Positions 1-7,457 of a stretch of 45,534 bases of DNA are shown in pieces. The first letter of the stretch is position 1; every line of letters begins with the position of its first letter. Made by a program: the position numbers and the translations under genes. The stretch comes from JBBAEV01 sp041655735 (GTDB lineage: Bacteria > Bacillota_I > Bacilli_A > RF39 > UBA660), in assembly GCA_041655735.1 (NCBI GenBank), contig JBBAEV010000005.1:1-45534 (forward strand). The letters run 5' to 3'. The notes below the pieces were generated by a model. It was not told the origin of the DNA and did no database searches. It saw only the letters and a list, made by a program, of their open reading frames with translations.

Positions 1-343
1 CATATGCTAAACATTCTACAAAATAAGCTTCTCGATTTTCTTTTTCTAACATCAATTTTAAAATGCCTTCTTCAGTTAGCTTATCTTCTATATACTTGGT
101 ATAAGGCCCAGGAAAATCATTTAAGGATGGAATAATTAATCCTGTATCATTTTTTAATACTGAGGCTTTTAAAATATTACTAGCATATTTTGACGAATAT
201 TTTGCAATTTCTTCATTAGTATCTGCTTGAATTTCTGGGCAATCTATTTTCTTTCCAATTACCTTTATTCCGTATGGTTCTAATAGTTTCTTTGCTGATG
301 CTAATTTGACTTTATTGCCAGTTATATAAGTTAACTCTATCAT
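1..343 (-). CDS. rdgB: XTP/dITP diphosphatase (RdgB/Ham1), C-terminus beyond window
   Basis: Hydrolyses non-canonical purine NTPs (XTP, ITP) in the cytoplasm to keep them out of DNA and RNA. The 114 visible residues start MIELTYITGNKVKLASAKK, the TGNxxK nucleotide-binding motif of the family. They continue with a KNDTGLIIPSLNDFPGPYTKY stretch that matches the family D-x-GL-x-(V/I)-x-xL-x-G-x-PG-x-Y core. The ATG at 341-343 follows an AAGGGG ribosome binding site. The gene runs off the left edge, so roughly the last 40% is unseen. It lies downstream of the P-loop protein at 361-987 with a gap of 17 bases, suggesting one transcript. Family assignment is by motif recognition; substrate range is family knowledge. 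Confidence 0.82.
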   Translation of the reverse strand, partial: MIELTYITGNKVKLASAKKLLEPYGIKVIGKKIDCPEIQADTNEEIAKYSSKYASNILKASVLKNDTGLIIPSLNDFPGPYTKYIEDKLTEEGILKLMLEKENREAYFVECLAY

Positions 344-360
344 TTTTCTACCCCTTTTCT

Positions 361-987
361 TTATTGATTAATGTTTTTTTCCCATAGAAAATATACCCAA
401 TCATTTGCATTTATTTCATAAACATATTTTACCGGGATATCTTTTATATCTTTTTTCTCGATTATATATTTTATCCTTGTTTTTAAACTAACTTTTTCTT
501 CATCATCATAATCCCTTTTAAATCTATTAATAAGAGATTTAATACTACTAGTTCCTTTAATTATTAAAGGATAATTATTAGGTTCTAATTTAGTAAATAC
601 TTGTAATCCATCAATAATATATATTTTATCTTTATCTATATTCTTAATAAAATAATCATATAATAATAAAATATACTTTGTAAATAATTCATTCTTATCT
701 TCATTAGATTCATTATTCCATTTATTTGCTACATAAGGTTTTATTTTTGGATACTTTTTAATAAATGAATCAATAATTACTTTACCTTCTTTATTACAAT
801 GTTTATAGTGTTTTAACCATTCTAATCTAAAGATAACTGCATTATATTTTACTGCTAATTGCTTGCTTAAATAACTTTTACCTGAACCTGATAAACCAGT
901 AATAAATAAAACATTAGATTCATTAGGAAATTTATCAATATTATAATAAATATCTTTTCTATTAAAAAATATATTAATTTTATTCAT
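361..987 (-). CDS. P-loop nucleotide/nucleoside kinase-like protein
   Basis: A 208-residue cytoplasmic protein with a Walker A motif GLSGSGKS near residues 31-38, a beta strand before it (VLFITG) and a later IYIIDGLQVF segment that could be the Walker B/lid region. This architecture suits small kinases or shikimate/adenylylsulfate-kinase-like NTPases, but I cannot name a substrate. The ATG at 985-987 is chosen because AGGTGA lies 6 bases upstream; a GTG three codons earlier overlaps that ribosome binding site. Next to rdgB, so a role in nucleotide metabolism is possible but is only an inference from context. Confidence 0.6.
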   Translation of the reverse strand: MNKINIFFNRKDIYYNIDKFPNESNVLFITGLSGSGKSYLSKQLAVKYNAVIFRLEWLKHYKHCNKEGKVIIDSFIKKYPKIKPYVANKWNNESNEDKNELFTKYILLLYDYFIKNIDKDKIYIIDGLQVFTKLEPNNYPLIIKGTSSIKSLINRFKRDYDDEEKVSLKTRIKYIIEKKDIKDIPVKYVYEINANDWVYFLWEKNINQ

Positions 988-1033
988 ATACTTCACCTGT
1001 AATTATTATAACATATTGATCATTACAAACAAA

Positions 1034-1058
1034 AAAAATAGAGATAACCTCTATTTTT
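1034..1058. terminator. Rho-independent hairpin, bidirectional sequence
   Basis: Inverted repeat AAATAGAG / CTCTATTT with a 5-base loop, A-run on one side and T-run on the other. It lies just after the stop of the 1058-1479 gene remnant, upstream of the kinase-like gene on the minus strand. Confidence 0.7.
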
Positions 1059-1479
1059 TATGACACACCAATTTTCTTCTCAAATACAACATGATTAGCG
1101 CTAGATATATCACTAGGTATAGTATCTAAAAATTTAGTTGGAAATTCATTATTATGAACTGTATATACATTATTAAAACAATCCAACAATTCATATTCAA
1201 ACCCTAAGTCTCTTAAATAATCAAGATATAAATAATATCCAGCAACAGCGTACATATTTAATTTATCACCAGAAATAGTGTTTAAAATCACAAAATTATA
1301 ACATAGGATATCAGTATTATAATCAGCTATATATAAACCATTTTCATCTTTATGATATTTGTAGGGCATTTTTCAATAGCAACATTTAATCCCATATATT
1401 TAATAACAGGAGATTGATTATTTATAATTTTACAACTATCCAAATCAACTACACAAATTTTAGCATTAAAAAGTAACGT
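1058..1479 (-). pseudogene. Broken gene of unknown function, two frames joined at an A-run
   Basis: The 3' frame (1058-1369) encodes 103 residues beginning MPYKYHKDENG with no credible ribosome binding site before its ATG. A second frame (about 1371-1479) is open immediately upstream and reads VVDLDSCKIINNQ...KYMGLNVAIEK, composition like a real protein but without any start codon. The frames meet at an A5 run (T5 on the plus strand at 1369-1373). One extra A would fuse them as ...VAIEKMPYKYH.... The upstream frame reaches into the 3' end of the collagen-like gene and then meets a stop, so the N-terminus is also lost. I do not recognise the family. Most likely a degraded remnant; a sequencing indel could explain the frame break but not the missing start. 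Confidence 0.5.
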
Positions 1480-2257
1480 TCATTATTGTCAAATCTGCAC
1501 CTATCGTAGTATTCCCTAAGAAAATATCCTCACCGGTAACATTTACTAGTTGTATGGTAACTGGGGTAATAACAGATGCAGTTATAGTTAATAGTGCATT
1601 GCCAGACATTTGACCAGACAATATGGGACTACTAGCTATTACATTATCCCCAGACGATGTAATTATGGACATATCTATAGTAGGTTCAATAGAGCCGTCT
1701 GCTGCAATCCACCAATTGATATAATATATACCTGTTTCTGTTATGCTGATTTCACCAGTACCAGCATTGTAAGATATGTTAGCAGACTGATCATTTATTA
1801 CAGTATCGAATATAATCGGCGCATCAGCTGAAATAATCTCAGCGCCTCCCTGATATTGTATTTGTAATCCTCTGAGTTGAGTTGTTATTCCAGGTTCTCC
1901 TTGTGGTCCTGGAGGTCCCTCTTCTCCTTGTGGTCCTGGAGGCCCCTCTTCTCCTTGTGGTCCTGGAGGTCCCTCTTCTCCTTGTGGTCCTGGAGGTCCC
2001 TCTTCTCCTTGTGATCCTACTTCTCCTTGTGGTCCTACTTCTCCTTGTGGTCCTGGAGGTCCTGGAGGCCCTTGAATACCAATAACTAACACAATCAGTA
2101 TAGTAAATAATAATATGACTACTGGAAAAAATGAAATTATTTTTAGAATACAGAAACAAAAATTACATTTCTTTTTTTGATGTTTATCACTGCAAAAATC
2201 ATTTTTGTAGTGGTCATATTTTGATTCTTCATTACATTTTTTGTTATCTAAATCCAT
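1466..2257 (-). CDS. Membrane-anchored collagen-like protein with C1q/BclA-like C-terminal domain
   Basis: A 263-residue protein. Residues 1-35 are charged and Cys/Lys-rich and cytoplasmic. About 36-61 form one transmembrane helix. Residues 63-122 are 20 perfect Gly-X-Y triplets rich in GPP, GPQ and GEE. Residues 123-263 form a beta-rich domain with the look of BclA C-terminal/C1q-TNF trimerisation heads (ISITETGIYYINWW). Such proteins form trimeric rods with a globular tip on spores or cell surfaces. Start: ATG at 2255-2257 preceded by GGAAGGAG; an upstream TTG lies before that site and is rejected. Pro is frequent at position X and Gln/Glu at Y, as in bacterial collagens that lack hydroxyproline. 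Surface or exosporium location is inferred. Confidence 0.85.
   Translation of the reverse strand: MDLDNKKCNEESKYDHYKNDFCSDKHQKKKCNFCFCILKIISFFPVVILLFTILIVLVIGIQGPPGPPGPQGEVGPQGEVGSQGEEGPPGPQGEEGPPGPQGEEGPPGPQGEEGPPGPQGEPGITTQLRGLQIQYQGGAEIISADAPIIFDTVINDQSANISYNAGTGEISITETGIYYINWWIAADGSIEPTIDMSIITSSGDNVIASSPILSGQMSGNALLTITASVITPVTIQLVNVTGEDIFLGNTTIGADLTIMNVTF
1892..2071 (-). repeat. Collagen Gly-X-Y coding repeat with 27-bp units
   Basis: 180 bases encode 20 Gly-X-Y triplets. Inside it a 27-base unit encoding GPPGPQGEE recurs about four times almost identically, differing at a few third positions. Such near-identical tandem units are prone to copy-number change. Confidence 0.9.
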
Positions 2258-2290
2258 TTTTATACTCCTTCCTATTTTTCTATTCAATGT

Positions 2291-2319
2291 ATTATATTAT
2301 TTCTTTTAAACTTTGCAAA
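2291..2319 (-). promoter_or_regulatory. Candidate promoter of the collagen-like gene
   Basis: A TATAAT -10 box (2291-2296) with TTGCAA 16 bases upstream (2313-2318). Near-consensus -10, weak -35. It lies about 35 bases before the chosen ATG. Confidence 0.4.
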
Positions 2320-2432
2320 TTACTCTATCCTATATTTAAATCTTTTTTCTGATTAATAGAAAAATAGCTATAGTTGAACTATTTGAAAATAGTATATTTA
2401 CACAACAAGAACAAAGTATTAAATATTTAAAC

Positions 2433-2460
2433 ACAAAAAAATCCTTATTAAATAAGGATT
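2433..2460 (-). terminator. Hairpin terminator
   Basis: AATCCTTAT / ATAAGGATT stem followed on the minus strand by a T7 run. It lies about 50 bases beyond another terminator and may act as a second stop for ftsY-ylxM transcription. The stretch between 2258 and 2540 holds no gene I can support. Confidence 0.6.
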
Positions 2461-2502
2461 CGTTATCTATAGAATAAATTATTTCTTCAGACATTATCCT
2501 AT

Positions 2503-2535
2503 TAAAAAAATCTAACTATATATTATAATTAGATT
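2503..2535 (-). terminator. Terminator of the ftsY-ylxM-Nudix-like operon
   Basis: AATCTAA / TTAGATT stem with a T7 run on the minus strand, a few bases after the stop codon at 2541. Confidence 0.65.
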
Positions 2536-2540
2536 AATTA

Positions 2541-2984
2541 TTATCCTGTTATCTTATCTGGTAAATATTCTTCTCCTGTATAAAATTTAAAGTTTCTACT
2601 TTGTCTTAACATAATTAAATATCTTATCGTATCTGGTGATAATCCACTAGGGAAATCATAAAGGAGAGTAAACTTTCTTTTTACTAAATCAGTATATTTA
2701 TTATTATCTTTTAATATAGGATTACCTTCAAAATATCTAGATCTAAATAATAAATTAATATGATTATTCGTATTAACATCAACACACCCTAGAAACTCTA
2801 TCTCATTAAAATCTACTAATATACCTATTTTAGCGCACTCTCTTACAAGTACCTCAAGTAAAGGTACTCCTTCTTCTATATTAGTAGATAAAAATTCATG
2901 CTTATCTTCCTTATTTTTAAATAATATTGTATCTGCACCATCCATTAATATTAAAGATAATGTTAAACTTGTTTTATTATTCAT
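2541..2984 (-). CDS. Nudix-like protein with degenerate catalytic box
   Basis: 147 residues. The N-terminal strand (SLTLSLILMDGADTILF), the helix segment EEGVPLLEVLVRECAKIGI and the following strand resemble a Nudix hydrolase fold. The canonical box GX5EX7REUXEEXGU keeps the RE but has Ala-Lys where the metal-binding Glu-Glu should be, and lacks a clear leading GG. If the fold is right the protein is probably not an active pyrophosphohydrolase and may bind a ligand. It begins 9 bases after the ylxM stop, with an AAGGGA ribosome binding site, so it belongs to the ftsY-ylxM operon. The fold call is tentative. Confidence 0.45.
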   Translation of the reverse strand: MNNKTSLTLSLILMDGADTILFKNKEDKHEFLSTNIEEGVPLLEVLVRECAKIGILVDFNEIEFLGCVDVNTNNHINLLFRSRYFEGNPILKDNNKYTDLVKRKFTLLYDFPSGLSPDTIRYLIMLRQSRNFKFYTGEEYLPDKITG

Positions 2985-2993
2985 ATATATCCC

Positions 2994-3287
2994 TTATTCT
3001 AGTTCTTTTAGTTTATTTTTTAATGCTTCATCTTTTATATTATCTATTATTTTATTTAGTTTTATACTCTTTTCATATAATTTTAATTTAGATTCATATT
3101 CTTTTAATTTTACTTCAATACTCTTTATTTGTTTATGTACAGCATTTCTACTTATCTTATTGTTTTCACTTATTTCACTTAAAGATAAATTATTAAAATA
3201 ATAATCCTCAAAAAAGCTTCTTTGTTTATCACTTAATAACTCTCCATAATAGTCATATAAAATATTTAAATATGTTACAACTTTCAT
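2994..3287 (-). CDS. ylxM: YlxM/UPF0122 helix-turn-helix protein
   Basis: A 97-residue helix-turn-helix protein of the YlxM family, which in Gram-positive bacteria is encoded beside the signal recognition particle genes and may modulate SRP. Signature segments: MKVVTYLNILYDYYGELLSDKQ, then FFEDYYFNNLSLSEISENN-KISRNAVHKQIKS (sigma-region-4-like HTH), then a C-terminal coiled coil. The ATG at 3285-3287 follows GGAGTGATAAT, with that site lying in the end of ftsY. Only 4 bases separate it from the ftsY stop, so the two are co-translated. ffh, the usual next gene, is absent; a Nudix-like gene follows instead. Confidence 0.85.
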   Translation of the reverse strand: MKVVTYLNILYDYYGELLSDKQRSFFEDYYFNNLSLSEISENNKISRNAVHKQIKSIEVKLKEYESKLKLYEKSIKLNKIIDNIKDEALKNKLKELE

Positions 3288-3291
3288 ATTA

Positions 3292-4269
3292 TCACTCCAT
3301 AAATTCTTTAAATAAACCATAAATATATTTTTCAATATCAAAATCTCTTAAGTCTTCTAATGTTTCTCCTAATCCTACATATTTAACTGGAATATTTATT
3401 TCTTCTTTAATCGCAAGAACTATTCCGCCTTTGGCCGTACCATCTAATTTAGTAAGAATTATTCCAGTTACATCAGTTATTTCTTTAAATGATTTAGCTT
3501 GAGAAACGCCATTTTGACCAGTAGTCGCATCTATTACTAATAATGTTTCATGAGGTCCATTAGGTACTAACTTACCTATTACTTTATTAATCTTTTCTAA
3601 TTCTTTCATTAAATTAACTTTATTTTGAAGCCTTCCTGCCGTATCTATTAATACTACATCAATACCTTCTTCTTTTGCTTCCTCTAGCCCTTTATATACA
3701 ACAGAAGCAGGATCACTTTCTTCTTCCCCTACTACAACCTTACATCCTACTCTTCTTCCCCACTCTTCTAACTGCTCCCTCGCACCCGCTCGAAATGTGT
3801 CGCCCGCAATCATCAATATTTTCTTATTATCATTTTTTAATTTATAACCAAACTTGCCAATAGTAGTAGTTTTACCTACTCCATTTACTCCTATGAAAAG
3901 TATTACAGTAGGGCCTTCACTATTATAATTAATCTTATTTGTAATAATTTCATCAGCTACATATACTATAAATAATTCGTCTACTATTATTTCTTTTAAA
4001 TCTTTTGTATCTTCTATTTTTTCTTTTTTAACTCTATCTTTTAACTTATCTATTAAATTAACAGTAGCATTAACTCCAATATCTGCCATAATAAGTAGTT
4101 CTTCTAATTCTTCAAAGTAATCGTTATTGACTTTTTTATGTCTTTCTGATAAACTTACTAACTTAGAGGTCAAATTCTTTCTTGTTTTCTCTAAACCCTT
4201 ATCAAATTTATCTACTTCTTTTTTATCGGTTTTATTAATTAAATCCTTAATCTTACTAAATATCCCCAT
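3292..4269 (-). CDS. ftsY: Signal recognition particle receptor FtsY
   Basis: SRP receptor GTPase that docks ribosome-SRP complexes at the membrane for co-translational insertion. The 325 residues include the N domain (residues about 1-115, short acidic-region-poor form typical of Gram-positives), G1 GVNGVGKTT (127-135), an RAGAREQLEEW insertion-box segment, G3 DTAGR and G4 TKLDG followed by AKGG. The start ATG at 4267-4269 has AGGTGA 6 bases upstream; two in-frame codons further up overlap that site. First gene of the ftsY-ylxM-Nudix-like operon, divergent from rnj. Confidence 0.95.
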   Translation of the reverse strand: MGIFSKIKDLINKTDKKEVDKFDKGLEKTRKNLTSKLVSLSERHKKVNNDYFEELEELLIMADIGVNATVNLIDKLKDRVKKEKIEDTKDLKEIIVDELFIVYVADEIITNKINYNSEGPTVILFIGVNGVGKTTTIGKFGYKLKNDNKKILMIAGDTFRAGAREQLEEWGRRVGCKVVVGEEESDPASVVYKGLEEAKEEGIDVVLIDTAGRLQNKVNLMKELEKINKVIGKLVPNGPHETLLVIDATTGQNGVSQAKSFKEITDVTGIILTKLDGTAKGGIVLAIKEEINIPVKYVGLGETLEDLRDFDIEKYIYGLFKEFME

Positions 4270-4350
4270 GTTCATCACCTATTATGATTATATCATAATT
4301 TTTATTATACCTAATAGACAAAAACCAAAAAAACAATTATACTTATAATA

Positions 4351-4378
4351 TTGAATAATATAAAATCTTTTATATATA
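4351..4378 (+). promoter_or_regulatory. Candidate promoter of RNase J gene
   Basis: TTGAAT (4351-4356) and TATATA (4373-4378) with a 16-base spacer, upstream of the AAAGGA ribosome binding site of rnj. Moderately weak match in AT-rich sequence. Confidence 0.35.
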
Positions 4379-4406
4379 CAAAAACTAGAAAGGATGTATA
4401 CAAACG

Positions 4407-6080
4407 ATGTTTAAAAACAGCGAAACTTATGTAGTTGCTTTAGGCGGCTTAGGTGAAGTAGGAAAAAATATGTACTGTTTAATGCATAATGATGAACTTA
4501 TTATCATTGATGCAGGAGTATCTTTTCCTGAAGATATGTTGTTAGGAATTGATTATATAATTCCTGATTATAATTTCTTAAAGAAAAATGAAAAAAAGAT
4601 TAAAGCTTTAATTATTACCCATGGGCATGAAGATCATATAGGAGGTATTCCTTTTTTACTACAAAGTGTAAAAATACCTATTATTTATGCTCCTAAACAA
4701 GCAGCAAGTTTAATAAAAAGAAAACTAGGAGATAAAAGTAGAAAAATTAATTATAAAAATATTTCTATTTATACTGAAAAAACAAAATTAAAATTTAAAT
4801 ACTTTAACTTAGACTTTTTTATTACAAATCACTCTATTGCGGATAGTCATGGAATTATTATTAACACTCCTAATGGTACTGTAGTTACAACTGGTGACTT
4901 TAAATTTGATTTAACTCCAATTGGACCTATTGCGAACTTTTATAAAATGGCAGAAGCTGGAAATAAAGGAGTTAAGCTTTTAATAAGTGATAGTACTAAT
5001 GCTTTAGAAGAAGGCTTTTCAACTAGCGAATCAAAAGTTGACGAAGCTTTAAGTGATATTATTAAAAGACATGATGGTAGAATTATTATCGCCACCTTTG
5101 CTTCTAATATATACAGGTTAAAGCATATTATTGAAACATGTAGAAAAGAAAAAAGAAAAATAGCTATATTCGGAAGAAGTATGGAAAATTCTATTTCTAT
5201 AGGAGAAGAAGGAGGATACTTTAGTACTAAAGATGTTATTGTTAGTACTAATGAAGCTAATAAATTACCAGCTAATAAATTAGTATTATTATGTACAGGA
5301 TCACAAGGAGAACCTCTTGCGGCTCTTTCTAGAATTGCAGATGGATCTCACCAACAAATTCATTTAATGCCTAATGATTTAGTTGTCTTTTCATCATCTC
5401 CTATACCGGGCAACGCTAGAAGTATTAATCGTACTATAAACAAACTATATCTAAAAGGAGTAAAAGTTTATACTAGTGAATTATTTGATAATATTCATAC
5501 TTCGGGTCATGGTGATAGTCAAGAATTACAATTAATGATAAGACTTATTAAACCCGAATACTTTATGCCATTTCATGGTGAATATAGAATGCTTAAAAAA
5601 CACGCTGATTTAGCTATTGAATGTGGAATTAAAAAAGAAAACACCTTTATTCTTCAAAATGGCGATATGTTAGTTATGACTAAAGAAGGGGTTAAAAAAG
5701 GTGGTACTGTTCATGCCGATGATATATATGTTGATGGTAATAGAGTTGGTGATGTAGGTAATATTGTGATTAGAGATAGAAAAAGAATGTCTACTGATGG
5801 AATATTAATTGTTATATGTAATATTAATATGAATGATAGAAAATTACTTAATAAACCTCTTATTACAACTCGTGGTTTTGTATTGGTAAATGAAAATGAA
5901 AAACTACTAAATAAAATATGTGAATTTTCTAGTAATATAATAAATGAAAAGTTAAAAAATAAAAAATATGGATATACTGATATAAAAAATAGTATTATTC
6001 AAGAATTAACTCCATATTTATTTGAAGAAACAGGTAGAAGACCAATAATATTGCCTGTCATAATGGATATAAAAAAATAG
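4407..6080 (+). CDS. rnj: Ribonuclease J
   Basis: Zinc-dependent endonuclease and 5'-3' exonuclease of mRNA decay and rRNA maturation in Firmicutes. 557 residues, the usual length. N-terminal metallo-beta-lactamase domain with the HGHEDH metal motif at residues 72-77, a TGDFKFD segment, the beta-CASP region (ATFASNIYRL, GRSMENS, LCTGSQGEP), a PFHGEYR motif late in the beta-CASP/MBL core, and a C-terminal dimerisation domain. Start ATG follows AAAGGATG at a somewhat long spacing. Monocistronic between ftsY (divergent) and a convergent terminator. Whether it is J1 or J2 cannot be decided here, as only one copy is in view. Confidence 0.95.
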   Translation: MFKNSETYVVALGGLGEVGKNMYCLMHNDELIIIDAGVSFPEDMLLGIDYIIPDYNFLKKNEKKIKALIITHGHEDHIGGIPFLLQSVKIPIIYAPKQAASLIKRKLGDKSRKINYKNISIYTEKTKLKFKYFNLDFFITNHSIADSHGIIINTPNGTVVTTGDFKFDLTPIGPIANFYKMAEAGNKGVKLLISDSTNALEEGFSTSESKVDEALSDIIKRHDGRIIIATFASNIYRLKHIIETCRKEKRKIAIFGRSMENSISIGEEGGYFSTKDVIVSTNEANKLPANKLVLLCTGSQGEPLAALSRIADGSHQQIHLMPNDLVVFSSSPIPGNARSINRTINKLYLKGVKVYTSELFDNIHTSGHGDSQELQLMIRLIKPEYFMPFHGEYRMLKKHADLAIECGIKKENTFILQNGDMLVMTKEGVKKGGTVHADDIYVDGNRVGDVGNIVIRDRKRMSTDGILIVICNINMNDRKLLNKPLITTRGFVLVNENEKLLNKICEFSSNIINEKLKNKKYGYTDIKNSIIQELTPYLFEETGRRPIILPVIMDIKK

Positions 6081-6114
6081 TATATTAAAAATCAATAATT
6101 TATATTTATAAAAT

Positions 6115-6145
6115 AAAAATTAGCAAACTTAATTTGCTAATTTTT
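6115..6145. terminator. Bidirectional terminator between rnj and the 6129 gene
   Basis: Near-perfect hairpin AAATTAGCAAA / TTTGCTAATTT with A-run before and T-run after. It serves rnj on the plus strand and includes the last codons and stop of the convergent minus-strand gene. Confidence 0.85.
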
Positions 6146-7325
6146 GTATTAAACCCATTTTTAATATTTTTTCATTAATTTTTGGACAAGCTGTTACACA
6201 ATCATACCAGGAAGCATCTTCTTCACTTTCAAAGTACCCACTATTTATTCTACCTGTTTGACTCGAAAGATTAAAATACGCTACAGTAAGGGCGTTTTCC
6301 TCTAATTCATTAGTTGTTGATGTTAGTAGTTCTGGAATAGAAATACCTGTCAATATTGAAATTTCATATTTCATTACCATACATTCTTCTAAAAGACGAT
6401 TTCTATTAGTACTACTTGATTGTTCTATCATAGAAAGTTTTGCTTCTAATTTATTTTGAAAGTGTTTTAATCTTTCGCCTGATAAATAACGTGGATCTGT
6501 TACCCCAACATCATCTATTTTCCATTCTTGCACAAGTTGTAAATAACTCTTCTTTGCATCTTCTTCATTTAACCCAGTTCTATCCAAATATATTTTCTTA
6601 TCTAATATATGAGCTTTTCTTATCTTTTTTTTGATTTCTGAAATTTCTGATCTAACTTCTAGATAATATTCTTCAGCCGAAGTTAAATAACTCATATACT
6701 CATCTTCTTCAACATCATCTAATGAAGGCATTTCACTTCTATAATAATTTCCCTTTGCCTTTAAAACTTCTAAGAAAGATAAATCTTCTTTTGTTACTTC
6801 TTCTAGTAATATATTCTTACATTTAGCACAATGAATTAAAAATTCAAGGTCTTCTTTACTTAATGAGTATTCTTTTGTTGTTGCTCCACAATAAATACAA
6901 ACTAAATCCTCATTCATCATAATTAAACAATGACCTTGTTCTAAGCATCGTTCATCAAAACGTTCCTCTCCTCCGAAATCATTAAAACTAACATTATCAG
7001 ATATAATATTCCCTCTTTTATCCTTTAATTCCATTAAATCTTGACAAAGTTCTATATATTCTCCTAAATCATCATATTCTACCAATAGTTTATTTGCCAA
7101 GGTATAATTATTTTGACCTATGCTATTATTATATAAATCTACTTTATCTTTAAAACTCATGCCCCTTTCCAAATTATCTTTACTTAACATTTCTTTATAT
7201 TTTTTCTTTTTTTCTTCTAACTCTCTTATTTGCTTTGTTAGTTTTTCATGTTCTTCTCTTATTTCCTTTAAAGTTTTAGGTCTCTCCCAAAAATTTACTT
7301 TTACAAAACTGTCAATATTTTTCAT
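6129..7325 (-). CDS. Unknown protein with coiled coil and zinc-ribbon-like Cys/His cluster
   Basis: 398 residues, cytoplasmic, not recognised. Residues about 18-50 form a charged coiled coil (KEIREEHEKLTKQIRELEEK). Residues 127-170 hold Cys127, His132-Cys133, Cys143-x2-Cys146 and His165-Cys166-x2-Cys169, which suggests one or two bound zinc ions. The rest is helical and acidic. Start ATG follows GGGAGG at good spacing. It stands alone, bounded by terminators at both ends. A nucleic-acid-binding or scaffold role is possible for such an architecture, but no family is claimed. Confidence 0.7.
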   Translation of the reverse strand: MKNIDSFVKVNFWERPKTLKEIREEHEKLTKQIRELEEKKKKYKEMLSKDNLERGMSFKDKVDLYNNSIGQNNYTLANKLLVEYDDLGEYIELCQDLMELKDKRGNIISDNVSFNDFGGEERFDERCLEQGHCLIMMNEDLVCIYCGATTKEYSLSKEDLEFLIHCAKCKNILLEEVTKEDLSFLEVLKAKGNYYRSEMPSLDDVEEDEYMSYLTSAEEYYLEVRSEISEIKKKIRKAHILDKKIYLDRTGLNEEDAKKSYLQLVQEWKIDDVGVTDPRYLSGERLKHFQNKLEAKLSMIEQSSSTNRNRLLEECMVMKYEISILTGISIPELLTSTTNELEENALTVAYFNLSSQTGRINSGYFESEEDASWYDCVTACPKINEKILKMGLIQKLAN

Positions 7326-7429
7326 TACAACCTCCCTGTTTCTAATACCTCTATTTTATCATTTATAAAAAAAATGTAAATCATTTCGTCTATTTTTATA
7401 TATCTTATATAAATTATTAACAAATAAAA

Positions 7430-7453
7430 GAAATTTCAAAGTTTGAAATTCCT
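7430..7453. terminator. Terminator after pgi
   Basis: GAAATTTCAAA / TTTGAAATTCC stem. The longer T-run is on the plus strand, with a shorter T-rich tail on the minus strand, just beyond the pgi stop. Confidence 0.6.
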
Positions 7454-7457
7454 TTTT

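Noticed and set aside
1882..2085. Plus-strand Leu/Val-rich frame over the collagen repeat
   Set aside because: Antisense shadow of the repeat, no ribosome binding site.
1839..2159. Minus-strand Arg/Thr-rich frame overlapping the collagen repeat
   Set aside because: Frame-shifted shadow of the Gly-X-Y coding repeat; its composition follows from the repeat DNA.
2341..2480. Open plus-strand stretch coding IAIVELFENSIFTQQEQ
   Set aside because: No start codon or ribosome binding site, and it runs through a clear terminator hairpin; likely chance or a faint relic.
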